Below, piece after piece: positions 28,738 to 36,652 of a DNA stretch of 64,000 nucleotides. Under the pieces are notes generated by a model that worked only from the letters and a program-made list of their open reading frames with translations, was not told the DNA's origin and searched no databases. Origin of the DNA: JADGOV01 sp963814355 (GTDB lineage: Bacteria; Actinomycetota; Actinomycetes; JADGOV01). The position numbers were made by a program, and so were the translations under genes. The stretch is taken from NCBI GenBank assembly GCA_963814355.1, contig CAWFCZ010000015.1, positions 1 to 64,000 on the forward strand. Reading direction: 5' to 3'. The stretch's first letter is position 1. Each line of letters opens with the position of its first letter.

Positions 28738-29373
28738 ATGACCGACCATGCGGGCGAGCTCGACCTCGCCGGTGACACCGATGTGGACTTCTGGTTCGAC
28801 CCGGCCTGCCCGTGGGCGTGGGTGACCTCGCGATGGCTGCTCGAAGCGGCGACGGTACGGCGGATCCGGCCCCGGTTCCGGGTGATGAGCCTTGCGGTGC
28901 TCAACGAGGGCCGCGACCACGACGAGCGGTACCGGGAGTTCCTGCAGACCGCCTGGGGTCCGGTACGCGTGTGCTGTGCGGTCCTCGACCACGGCGGGCC
29001 GGCCGCGGTCGGCCGGTTCTACACCGAACTGGGCACCCGGCTGCACAACCGTCGCCAGCCGCCGGATGCCGCCACGCTGACCGAGGCGTTGGAAGTCGCC
29101 GACCTGCCGGCCGAGCTGGTCGACGCCGCGGGCGATCCGAGCTACGACGAGGCGGTCCGGGTGTCGCACACCGAGGGCATCTCGCTGGTCGGCACCGACG
29201 TGGGGACACCGATCATCAGCGTCGCGGGACTGTCCATCTTCGGGCCGGTGGTGACCACGGCACCCAAAGGCGAGGCGGCCGGCCGGCTGTGGGACGGCGT
29301 GCTCCTGATTGCCGGTACCGAGGGCTTCTACGAACTCAAGCGCAGCCGGGACGCCTCGCCGGTCTTCGACTGA
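28738..29373 (+). CDS. DsbA-family oxidoreductase resembling mycothiol-dependent nitroreductase Rv2466c
   Basis: A 211-residue thioredoxin-fold protein with a DsbA helical insertion. The sequence FWFDPACPWAWVTSRWL, FRVMSLAVLNEGRD, TAWGPVRV, VGTDVGTPIISVAG and FYELKRSRD follows the Rv2466c family closely along its length. In that family the active site is CPWC and mycothiol is the electron donor. Here it is CPWA: only the first cysteine remains, so catalysis would have to be monothiol. ATG 28738 has a strong GGGGGAGGAGG site. It is probably cytoplasmic, as no signal peptide is visible. Confidence 0.88.
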   Translation: MTDHAGELDLAGDTDVDFWFDPACPWAWVTSRWLLEAATVRRIRPRFRVMSLAVLNEGRDHDERYREFLQTAWGPVRVCCAVLDHGGPAAVGRFYTELGTRLHNRRQPPDAATLTEALEVADLPAELVDAAGDPSYDEAVRVSHTEGISLVGTDVGTPIISVAGLSIFGPVVTTAPKGEAAGRLWDGVLLIAGTEGFYELKRSRDASPVFD

Positions 29374-29379
29374 TCGGCC

Positions 29380-29616
29380 TCAGCGGTCGCGCGAGAGCAC
29401 CCAGAAGGACACCGCCGGGAGGGCCAGGGCGAGTAGTCCGCAGCCGGCTGCGACCGGCCACACCGGCCACCCCATGGTCCGGGCGGCGAGATAGCCCGCG
29501 CGCACGGCCAGCAGCACCAGCAGGACACTGCCGGCCAGGGCCACCGTGGCCACCAGCCGGCGCCCGGCGGCGTCGTACGGGTCACCGTCGCGTCGCCGCC
29601 GCCCCTGGTCGAGCAT
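29380..29616 (-). CDS. Small two-span membrane protein
   Basis: A 78-residue protein with two hydrophobic segments, LVATVALAGSVLLVLLAVRAGYL and a PVWPVAAGCGLLALALPAVSFW span (each shown only in part of its context), and a basic N-terminus. No function is recognisable. The start is ATG 29616; it is convergent with the DsbA-like gene (6 bp gap) and divergent from rpiB. Coding is supported by membrane topology and codon pattern only. Confidence 0.6.
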   Translation of the reverse strand: MLDQGRRRRDGDPYDAAGRRLVATVALAGSVLLVLLAVRAGYLAARTMGWPVWPVAAGCGLLALALPAVSFWVLSRDR

Positions 29617-29696
29617 GCGCCCAGTGTGCCCCCAGTCGTCCCGTCCGCAACCGGCGCGGGGGAACCAATCAGGGCTGGGCTCTAGGGTGTGCTGGC

Positions 29697-30185
29697 ATGC
29701 GCGTCTATCTGGGTTCTGACCATGCCGGCTTCGAGCTCAAGACCGAACTGATCGCCGCCTTGCCGGGGTGGGGGCACGAGCCGATCGACTGCGGCCCGGT
29801 CGCCTTCGATCCCGCCGACGACTATCCGCCGTACGTGCTCCGGGCGGCCACGGCCACGGTCGCCGAGCCGGGCAGCGCCGGCATCGTTATCGGCGGGTCG
29901 GGCAACGGGGAGGCGATCGCGGCCAACAAGGTGCCGGGGGTGCGCTGCGCCCTGGCGTTCAGCGCGCAGACCGCACGGCTGGGCCGGGAACACAACGATG
30001 CCAACGTGGTTTCACTGGGCGCCCGGATGTACCCGACGGCCGATGCGCTGGCGTTCGCCGAGATCTTCCTGAGTACCCCGTTCTCCGGGGACCCGCGCCA
30101 TGCCCGCCGGCTCGCCCAACTCGACGCCTACGAGCGCAGTGGCGAGGTGCCGCCGCCGCCCTCCCCGAACTCGCCGGCCTCGTGA
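29697..30185 (+). CDS. rpiB: Ribose-5-phosphate isomerase B
   Basis: A 162-residue RpiB/LacAB-fold isomerase converting ribose 5-phosphate and ribulose 5-phosphate in the pentose phosphate pathway. It has YLGSDHAGFELK at the N-terminus, GIVIGGSGNGEAIAANKVPG with the anion-binding loop, and EHNDANVVSLGARM. In this actinobacterial type the catalytic Cys of E. coli RpiB is replaced and a Glu in the SGNGE segment serves, so the lack of Cys is normal. ATG 29697 follows TAGGGT (29683-29688) by 8 nt, a leaderless start. Confidence 0.95.
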   Translation: MRVYLGSDHAGFELKTELIAALPGWGHEPIDCGPVAFDPADDYPPYVLRAATATVAEPGSAGIVIGGSGNGEAIAANKVPGVRCALAFSAQTARLGREHNDANVVSLGARMYPTADALAFAEIFLSTPFSGDPRHARRLAQLDAYERSGEVPPPPSPNSPAS

Positions 30186-30373
30186 AGGAGGCCCTCATTA
30201 GGTTCCGGGCGGGACACGTCCCGGGCACGCATCGCGGCCGACAGGCTCAGCGTGGACTCACTCGCCGCTGTCAGCTCGCGGAGCCCGCCGCGGGCTGAGT
30301 CCTTGGAACCGGCCACCCGTCACCCCATCCGGGCGGCTGTCGTAGACCAACCGCGCAGGGAGAGCCGCCGCCC

Positions 30374-31189
30374 GTGCCAGAAGGCCACACTATCCACCGG
30401 CTGGCTCGCGAACACACCGCCCTGCTCGCCGGTCAACGCCTCGCGCTGAGCAGCCCGCAGGGTCGGTTCGCAGCCGGCGCGAGCCTGCTCGACGGGCATC
30501 GGCTGGACCGCGTCGAGCCGTACGGCAAGCACCTGTTCTACCGCTTCGACGCCGACCTGCGGCTGCACGTCCATCTCGGGTTGTACGGCAGCTGGCGCTC
30601 CGGTCCGCTGCCGCCGCCGCCGGCCAGGGGCGCGGTCCGGGTCCGCATCGTCGGCGAGTCGGCGTACGTGGAACTGCGCGGGCCGACGGCATGCGAGGTG
30701 CTCACCGGTGCCGAGCAGGCGGTGATCGAGGGCAGGCTGGGACCGGACCCGCTGCGTACCGGCGCCCGGCCGGCCAAGGCGTGGGACCGGATCCGCCGCA
30801 GCCGAGGCCCGATAGCCGGGCTGCTGATGGACCAGACCGTGATTGCCGGGGTCGGCAACGTCTACCGCGCCGAGTTGCTCTACCTGCACCGGCTGGACCC
30901 GTTCTGCCCCGGCCGGTCGCTGCCGGAGGAGAGCTTCCTTGCCCTGTGGGCCGACCTGCGGCGCCGCATGCAGGCCGGCGTACGGACCGGACGGATCGTC
31001 ACTACCCGGGCGCCGGATCGCCGCCGCCGCCGCGGGCCGGCGTCGCCGGAGGACGCGCTCTATGTCTACCGGCGGGCCGGGCTGCCCTGCCGAGGGTGCG
31101 GGGCGCCGGTGGCGAGCTCGGTGCTCGCCGGGCGCAACCTCTACTGGTGCCCGGCCGAGCAGCCGCCTTGGGTGGGCTCCGCGGCCTGA
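30374..31189 (+). CDS. Fpg/Nei-family DNA glycosylase (Nei2-like)
   Basis: A 271-residue base-excision glycosylase/AP-lyase. After removal of the initiator residue, the catalytic Pro-Glu is at the N-terminus (PEGHTIHRLA). The beta-sandwich carries the conserved Lys in YGKHLFYRF, the helix-two-turn-helix is around IAGVGNVYRAELLY, and the C-terminal zinc finger is CRGCGAPV...YWCPAEQ. The fourth zinc Cys seems replaced, since the expected CPxC reads CPAE. The start is GTG 30374. The 3' end overlaps the convergent aat gene by 49 bp. It removes oxidised pyrimidines or related lesions; the exact specificity cannot be read from the sequence. Confidence 0.9.
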   Translation: MPEGHTIHRLAREHTALLAGQRLALSSPQGRFAAGASLLDGHRLDRVEPYGKHLFYRFDADLRLHVHLGLYGSWRSGPLPPPPARGAVRVRIVGESAYVELRGPTACEVLTGAEQAVIEGRLGPDPLRTGARPAKAWDRIRRSRGPIAGLLMDQTVIAGVGNVYRAELLYLHRLDPFCPGRSLPEESFLALWADLRRRMQAGVRTGRIVTTRAPDRRRRRGPASPEDALYVYRRAGLPCRGCGAPVASSVLAGRNLYWCPAEQPPWVGSAA

Positions 31190-31887
31190 CCTGCCGGGCG
31201 CACCAGCCGAGCGACCAGGAGCCGCGACGGGTCGAGCGTGACCGGCTGGTCTCGCACCTGCCGGAGGAGGCGCAGGTAGTCGTCACGGGGCAGCACCACC
31301 GCACCCATCCGGCCAAGGTGGGCGGTCGGCTGCTGGCAGTCCAGCAGGCGCACGCCGGCCCGGGCCAGCCGGTCGGCCAGATCGAGGAGCGCCGCCTTCG
31401 AAGCGTCGGTCCGCGAGTGGAACATCGACTCGCCGCTGAACACCCCGCCGGTGAGCACGCCGTAGATCCCGCCGACCAGCTCCTCGTCGTCCCACACCTC
31501 GACGCTGTGCGCGTCGCCGGCCCGGTGCAGGGCGGCGTACCCGGCGGCCATGGCCGAGGTGATCCAGGTCTGCTCTCGAGCGGCGCAGTGCCGTACGACG
31601 TCGTCGAAGGCGAGGTCCAGCGTGGCCGTCCAGCCGCAGCGCCGCAACCTGGCCCGCAACGATCGCGAGATATGCGGTGCGCCGGTAGGGAGCACGGCCC
31701 GGACGCGCGGCGAGCACCAGGGTATCGGGGGCTGGCCCGGTGTCGGCCAGGGAAAGCAACCGTGCCGGTAGGCCGCCAGCAGGGTGCCCGGACGGAGATC
31801 GTCGCCAAGGGCCACGACGTCCCGCGCCGCGCCGGCGACGTCGATCGCCGCCCAGAACCGTTCCGCCGTCGTCTCAATGCCCGGCAA
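31141..31887 (-). CDS. aat: Leucyl/phenylalanyl-tRNA-protein transferase
   Basis: About 248 residues. It transfers Leu or Phe from tRNA to proteins with N-terminal Arg or Lys, marking them for ClpS/ClpAP-type N-degron turnover. Motifs: LAAYRHGCFPWP, IPWCSPRVRAVLP, HISRSLR, GGIYGVLTGGVFSGESMF, LLDCQQPTAHLGRMGA. Start TTG 31887 (LPGIETTAERFW), with AAGGGTGG upstream, gives a family-sized protein; the frame stays open to ATG 32022, which would run through the inverted-repeat element and is unlikely. Overlaps the convergent Nei-type gene. Together with the clp genes further on it belongs to protein quality control. Confidence 0.9.
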   Translation of the reverse strand: MPGIETTAERFWAAIDVAGAARDVVALGDDLRPGTLLAAYRHGCFPWPTPGQPPIPWCSPRVRAVLPTGAPHISRSLRARLRRCGWTATLDLAFDDVVRHCAAREQTWITSAMAAGYAALHRAGDAHSVEVWDDEELVGGIYGVLTGGVFSGESMFHSRTDASKAALLDLADRLARAGVRLLDCQQPTAHLGRMGAVVLPRDDYLRLLRQVRDQPVTLDPSRLLVARLVRPAGQAAEPTQGGCSAGHQ

Positions 31888-32178
31888 GGAGCCGCCACCC
31901 TTCAGTCCAGAAGCGTCGCTGAGCACTTGGACACACAATGCCCTCTTCCGGGCTCGCCAATTGATGATCCGCACGCTCAGGGGAGAAGATCCATACTCGG
32001 CACTGTGTGTCAAAGTGCTCAACTCGCGACCGCCAGGGCGCCAGCCCAGGTTCGGCGCCGGCAGCCCACCCCCGCGCGAGTCGGTCCCGGCGCCGGTCTA
32101 CCTTGTCCGAAACCCGATTCGGCACGACCCGAGCCGAACCGATTGGGCAACACTCCCTCGACGTCCGGCGGTGCTGGC
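31888..32178. other. Divergent intergenic region aat/glcD
   Basis: This 291-bp spacer should hold the promoters of aat and glcD-glcF. Its only conspicuous content is the inverted-repeat element at 31921-32020. I see no gene or strong ribosome site before glcD. Confidence 0.5.
31921..32020. repeat. 100-bp element with 22-bp imperfect inverted ends
   Basis: The segment 31921-31942, starting GAGCACTTGGACACACA, and the segment 31999-32020 are reverse complements at 20 of 22 positions. They enclose 56 bp. It lies between the divergent aat and glcD genes. It could be a miniature transposable element, a paired operator, or a long RNA hairpin. I see no obvious target-site duplication beside it. Confidence 0.85.
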
Positions 32179-33603
32179 ATGACGATGACCTCGGATCCCA
32201 CGACCGATCCGACAAGGGTGTCCAAAGTCGACGAGCGACTGCTCGCCGACCTGCGCGGCATCGTCGGTGCCGAGCACGTCCGCTCCAGCCTCGGCGACTT
32301 GCAGCCCTACGCCAGGGACGCGACGCCGTTGTTCTTCGCCCGGCCGGACGCTGTGGTATTTCCGGGCTCAGCCCAGGAGGTTGCCGCGATCCTTCGATTG
32401 GCGACCGAACGCCGGGTGCCGGTCGTGCCGCGCGGCGCCGGCTCCAACTTGTGCGCGGCCACGGTGGCCACCTCCGGCGGAATCGTCATGGTGCTCACCC
32501 GGATGGACCGGATCCTGGAAATCAACGCCGACGAACTGCTCGCCGTGGTCCAGCCGGGGGTGACGACCGCGGCGCTGGCCGACGCTGCGGTGGCGGCGAA
32601 CGTGCTGTTCCCGCCGGATCCGGGCAGCCGGACGGTGGCCACCGTCGGCGGCAACGTGGCGACCTGCGCCGGGGGGCTGCGGGGCCTGAAGTACGGGGTG
32701 ACCCGCAACTACGTACTCGGACTGGAAGTGGTGCTCCCCACCGGAGAGATCATCCGGACCGGAGGGCGGCTGTGGAAAGACGTTGCTGGCTATGACCTCA
32801 CTCGGTTGCTCACCGGCTCGGAGGGCACGCTAGGGGTGATCACCGAGGTCACCACCGCGCTGTTGCCGATGCCGACGACGAGCCTGACCGGGGTGGCGTA
32901 TTTCCGTTCGCTGGCCGACGCCGGCAGGGCGGTGACCGGCATAATCACCGATGGTGTACTGCCGGCCACCCTGGAGTTTCTCGACCAGAAGTGCATCGGC
33001 GCGGTGGAGGACTACGCGCACCTCGGTCTGCACCGCGACGCCGGCGCGCTGCTGCTCTTCGGCGACGACGGAGCGCCGGACGTGGTCAGCCGCAACCTGG
33101 ACCGGATGGCGCAGCGGTGTAGTGCGGAAGCGGCGATCGACGTAACGGTCGGCGGCAAGGTGGCCGAATCCGAGGCGCTGCTGGAGGCTCGGCGTTGCGC
33201 GCTACCGGCGTTGTCCCGGATCGACACGCTCACCGTCCTTGAGGATGCCACCGTCCCCCGGCCCAAGCTGGCGGAGATGGTGGACCGGATCGATGCCATT
33301 GCCGAGAAGTACGACATCCTGGTGGCCACCTTCGGGCACGCCGGGGACGGCAACCTGCACCCCACCGCCTGCGTGAACCCGGACGACGGTGACGCTGCGA
33401 TCCGGGTGGAGCACGCCTTCGCCGAGGTCTTTCAGGCCGCGCTCGACCTGGGCGGCACGATCACTGGCGAGCACGGCGTGGGCGCGGCGAAGCTGCCCTA
33501 TCTGCAGGCTCGACTCGGAGCCGACCAGATGGCGCTGTTACGGAGGCTGAAGGCAGCCTTCGACCCGGCCGGCATCCTCAACCCCGGAAAGCTTGGATCA
33601 TGA
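32179..33603 (+). CDS. glcD: FAD-linked 2-hydroxyacid oxidase subunit, GlcD/D-lactate dehydrogenase type
   Basis: A 474-residue VAO-family flavoprotein. The FAD-binding PCMH domain has VPVVPRGAGSNLCAA, PDPGSRTVATVGGNVATCAG and GLKYGVTRNYVLGLE. The C-terminal cap has FGHAGDGNLHPT and TGEHGVG, the conserved catalytic His/Glu segments. It oxidises glycolate, D-lactate or a similar 2-hydroxyacid and passes electrons to the Fe-S partner. The start ATG 32179 lacks a strong ribosome site. Its TGA overlaps the ATG of glcF, so the two are coupled. No glcE-like third subunit is present. Confidence 0.92.
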   Translation: MTMTSDPTTDPTRVSKVDERLLADLRGIVGAEHVRSSLGDLQPYARDATPLFFARPDAVVFPGSAQEVAAILRLATERRVPVVPRGAGSNLCAATVATSGGIVMVLTRMDRILEINADELLAVVQPGVTTAALADAAVAANVLFPPDPGSRTVATVGGNVATCAGGLRGLKYGVTRNYVLGLEVVLPTGEIIRTGGRLWKDVAGYDLTRLLTGSEGTLGVITEVTTALLPMPTTSLTGVAYFRSLADAGRAVTGIITDGVLPATLEFLDQKCIGAVEDYAHLGLHRDAGALLLFGDDGAPDVVSRNLDRMAQRCSAEAAIDVTVGGKVAESEALLEARRCALPALSRIDTLTVLEDATVPRPKLAEMVDRIDAIAEKYDILVATFGHAGDGNLHPTACVNPDDGDAAIRVEHAFAEVFQAALDLGGTITGEHGVGAAKLPYLQARLGADQMALLRRLKAAFDPAGILNPGKLGS

Positions 33604-34748
33604 CGGCGGACGTCGCCGAGGCGAACACCAACGTCCCGGCCGAGGCCGTCGTCACCGCCGGGGAGCGACGCCGCGGCATCTTCTCACCGGATCTGCTGGA
33701 CCGGTGCATCTCCTGCGGCTTCTGCCTGCCGGCCTGTCCCACGTACGCCTTGACCAAGGACGAGAAGTCCTCACCGCGGGGCCGGATCTCGCTGATGCGC
33801 GGCTTGGAGACCGGCCAGCTCGCTGAGGACGACCCCACCCTGGCCGAGGAGTCCTCGTTCTGCCTGGGATGCCGGGCCTGCGAGCCGGTCTGCCCGGCCG
33901 GGGTGCATTACGGCGAACTGCTGGAGCGCTGGCGGGACCACCAGTGGTCCGGCACCCGGCGACCGCTGCTGGTCCGCCCGCTGATCTGGCTCGCGGACCG
34001 CACCTGGCGCTTCGCCATCGGCGGAACCGTCCGCTGGCATGCCCGCACTCGCCGGCGCAGCGGACCGCACCTCATGCTGGGCTGCTTCGAGCGCCTGCTC
34101 TTCCCTCAGGTCAGCCGGGTGACCCGAGCGTTGCGCCCGGAACTCGATGCGCCGACCAACCAGGGTTGCTGCGGGGCGCTGCACGCGCACAACGGCGAGT
34201 TGGAGCGCGGCCGGCAGCTGGCCCGCGAGCTGGGGGAACGGCTGCCCGGCACGATCGTCACCACGGCCGGTGGATGTGCCGCCCACCTGTCCGACGTCCT
34301 GGGCCGGCCGCGGGTGATGGAGCTGTCGGAGTACCTCATCCGGGAGGGCACTCCGCCGCTGGCGCCGCTGCTGGTGGATGGCCGGCGGGCCAAGGTGGCG
34401 TTGCAGGATTCCTGCCATCTGCGCAACGGAATGGGGGTCACCCGCGAGCCCCGAGAGCTGATCCGCCGGGTGGCCGACCTGGTCGAACTGCCGCACGCCG
34501 GTACCTGCTGCGGTGCCGCCGGGTCGTACTCGGTGGTCCGGCCGAAAGACAGCCGGCGGGTGTTGGACCCGAAGCTGGATGAGATGCAGAACGCCGGCAT
34601 CGACTACGTGGTGGTCGTCAACCCGGGGTGCCAGCGGCAGTTGATCACAGGCTTGCGTCGCCGCCGGTCCGGCATCAAGGTGCTGCACCTCGCCGAGTTG
34701 CTGGCGGCGTCGGCGCAAGCGGCTCAGCGGGGAGCAGTCGCCGGGTAA
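33600..34748 (+). CDS. glcF: Fe-S oxidase subunit, GlcF type
   Basis: A 382-residue iron-sulfur electron carrier. Two 4Fe-4S ferredoxin sites are CISCGFCLPACP (about residue 36) and CLGCRACEPVCP (about 88). Two CCG domains follow, with GCCGALHAHN, DSCHLRNGMG and TCCGAAGSYS, which in this family bind a further cluster or haem-disulfide-reductase-like centre. It relays electrons from GlcD to the quinone pool at the inner face of the membrane. It starts at ATG 33600, overlapping the glcD stop by 4 bp. The pair D-F without E is common in actinobacteria. Confidence 0.92.
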   Translation: MTADVAEANTNVPAEAVVTAGERRRGIFSPDLLDRCISCGFCLPACPTYALTKDEKSSPRGRISLMRGLETGQLAEDDPTLAEESSFCLGCRACEPVCPAGVHYGELLERWRDHQWSGTRRPLLVRPLIWLADRTWRFAIGGTVRWHARTRRRSGPHLMLGCFERLLFPQVSRVTRALRPELDAPTNQGCCGALHAHNGELERGRQLARELGERLPGTIVTTAGGCAAHLSDVLGRPRVMELSEYLIREGTPPLAPLLVDGRRAKVALQDSCHLRNGMGVTREPRELIRRVADLVELPHAGTCCGAAGSYSVVRPKDSRRVLDPKLDEMQNAGIDYVVVVNPGCQRQLITGLRRRRSGIKVLHLAELLAASAQAAQRGAVAG

Positions 34749-34911
34749 TGCGCTGAGGAGCTACGTAAAGTTTGCCGGCGAACGGGCTTACCCTCGGCGA
34801 GAACGTCGCCGATAGGGCTTCTGTGCCCCTCCTCGCCGCGCCACCGTCCAGCCGTGACCGCGCTGGCAGCTTCCGGCGCCGCCGGCGCCCGGCTGCGTGA
34901 GGGGACCGGCG
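34749..34911. other. Spacer between glcF and the GGDEF gene
   Basis: These 163 bp hold no gene. I looked for a cyclic-di-GMP riboswitch because a diguanylate cyclase follows, and saw no aptamer that I can support. Confidence 0.4.
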
Positions 34912-36000
34912 ATGAGAATCCTCGGCGTCGATGACGACAGGGTGTCCCGGACGGTGCTCCGGGCCACCGTCACATCTCTGGGGCATGAATGCTCACTGGC
35001 CGCCGGCGGCCTTGAGGCGTGGGAAATGCTGCAGCACGGCGGTTTCCACGCGGTCATCACCGATCGCATGATGCCGGACCTGGACGGCCTGGAATTGTGC
35101 CGGCGGATCCGGTCGGAGCGGCACAACGGGTACGTCTACGTGATCCTGGCCAGTGGCCTGGCCGAGCGTGACCAGGTCCGCGAAGGCATGCTCGCCGGAG
35201 CCGATGACTACCTGGCGAAGCCGCTGCAGCGCCACGAGATCGACCTGCGGCTGATCGCCGCGGAGCGGGTTACGGCGCTGCACCGCCGACTCGAGGTAGT
35301 CACCGCCGAACTGCGCGCGCTCTCCCGGCGCGATCCGCTGACCGGGCTGGGAAACCGGCTCGCCATGAAGGAAGAACTGGGGACCCTCGGCCGCCGAGCG
35401 GAACGATACGGCCACGAGTACTCCGTGGCGCTGCTCGACCTCGACCAGTTCAAGGGTCTCAACGACAGTCACGGCCACCAGGCCGGCGATCAGGCCCTGC
35501 AACTGGTGGCTCGTCTGCTTGCCGAATCCTGCCGTCGGGGCGACACCTGCTACCGGTATGGCGGTGAGGAATTCTTGTGTGTGTTTCCGGAGCAGTCGGT
35601 CGCCGGCGCGGGCGTCGCGGTGGCCCGAATCCAGCAGAAGCTTGAGGGCCAGGCGATTCCCAACCTGGCGAGCGCCCACCACGGGGTGCTGACCCTCAGC
35701 GCCGGGGTCGCGCAGCTGACGAGCCGCGGGCCTGACACCGAGGACCTGCTGCGCCGGGCTGACCAAGCGCTGTACCGGGCCAAGGCTGGCGGTCGCAATC
35801 GTATCGAGCTGGATGCGCCTGCCGTCCCGGTACCTCGGCGATCCAAGCCGGCGAGTTCGCCCGGCGACTCACGCCTTGGCGACAGGCGCCGAACTCTTGG
35901 AGACCGCGCCGGTCAAGATCGCCGTCGGCAACAGGTCCAAGTAGCGGCGATGGGCGGCGATCCGGCCGTGCCGCAGGTGGAAGATGCTGACCGCCGCTAA
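34912..36000 (+). CDS. Response regulator with diguanylate cyclase (REC-GGDEF)
   Basis: A 362-residue PleD-like protein. The receiver domain (about 1-120) has the acidic pocket GVDDDR, the phosphoacceptor Asp in VITDRMMPDLDG and the lysine in YLAKPLQ. The GGDEF domain (about 145-305) has DPLTGLGNR, LLDLDQFKGLND and the active loop RYGGEEF. An RxxD product-inhibition site, RRGD, lies five residues before GGEEF. It should make c-di-GMP from two GTP when phosphorylated and be feedback inhibited. No histidine kinase is adjacent. The start is ATG 34912. The last about 60 residues are basic, low-complexity and lie antisense over the SnoaL-like gene, so the real functional end is near 35815. Confidence 0.9.
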   Translation: MRILGVDDDRVSRTVLRATVTSLGHECSLAAGGLEAWEMLQHGGFHAVITDRMMPDLDGLELCRRIRSERHNGYVYVILASGLAERDQVREGMLAGADDYLAKPLQRHEIDLRLIAAERVTALHRRLEVVTAELRALSRRDPLTGLGNRLAMKEELGTLGRRAERYGHEYSVALLDLDQFKGLNDSHGHQAGDQALQLVARLLAESCRRGDTCYRYGGEEFLCVFPEQSVAGAGVAVARIQQKLEGQAIPNLASAHHGVLTLSAGVAQLTSRGPDTEDLLRRADQALYRAKAGGRNRIELDAPAVPVPRRSKPASSPGDSRLGDRRRTLGDRAGQDRRRQQVQVAAMGGDPAVPQVEDADRR

Positions 36001-36315
36001 CGAGAGTTCTTCGCCGGTAGGTGCTACCCGGGTGCCGTAGGAACGGATCAATGAGCCGGTGTGGGTCGCGGTCCAGGAGTACTCCACGACAACGCGGTCG
36101 CCCTCCTCGACCCAGATGACCGGGGTCATCCGCCGATCGGGAAAGGCGGTCTGCTCGATGCGAAGTCGCCGGTCGATGGCCTCCCGGCCCTGATGCGGGC
36201 CCTCCGGCTCGATGAGCAGCGCATCCTCGGTGTACATCGCCAGGAGCCCGTCGAGATCGCCGGAGTTGTAGATCTCCAGGCTGCGCTCGATGATGTCCCG
36301 GCCCGCTCCCACCAC
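35869..36315 (-). CDS. SnoaL-like/nuclear-transport-factor-2 fold protein
   Basis: About 148 residues with the NTF2-like cone fold: DIIERSLEIYNSGDLDGLLAMY, the PEGPHQGREAI turn, VVVEYSWTATHTGSL and SIFHLRHGRIAAHRRYLD. Such proteins are isomerases, cyclases or small-ligand binders; no catalytic Asp/His set is clear enough to choose. Start GTG 36315 is preceded by GGAGGAG; the next codon is also GTG (36312). The 3' end overlaps the tail of the convergent GGDEF gene by 132 bp. Confidence 0.85.
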   Translation of the reverse strand: MVGAGRDIIERSLEIYNSGDLDGLLAMYTEDALLIEPEGPHQGREAIDRRLRIEQTAFPDRRMTPVIWVEEGDRVVVEYSWTATHTGSLIRSYGTRVAPTGEELSLAAVSIFHLRHGRIAAHRRYLDLLPTAILTGAVSKSSAPVAKA

Positions 36316-36652
36316 ATCTCCTCCGCGATCGTGCTGGCAGCCTATGCACGGAGTACGGGACCGGTAGGGCAAAACCCCGGCACTGGCAAGGAGCCGTGGG
36401 CAGGCCGTCATGGATTGAGTTGCTTTGGCCGGTGACCGCATGGGCCGGCCCATCGAGGCCGGCCGCTCGTGGTCCACGCCATGCCCCTTGCGACCCGTCG
36501 ACGCCATGAGGTCGATGAGGGCACTGCCAGTGCAGGTGCGGCGACCTCACCGTGATATTCAGCGAGACGAAGTTCGCGAGTCCGCCGAGAGCACCGCAAG
36601 GGGCTGGTCAGCTCCCGTGTCGGCCTCGGTTGTGTCGGCCGCCTCGGTTGTG
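36316..36652. other. Intergenic region with short repeats
   Basis: This 337-bp gap on the minus strand lies between the maleylpyruvate-isomerase-like gene and the SnoaL-like gene. I see no gene. A diverged repeat based on GTGTCGGCCTCGGTT occurs two to three times at about 36617-36660, directly after the stop of the upstream gene. Confidence 0.5.

Noticed and set aside
34749..34911. Cyclic-di-GMP riboswitch before the GGDEF gene
   Set aside because: I could not find a GEMM-like aptamer fold or the expected conserved core in the spacer.
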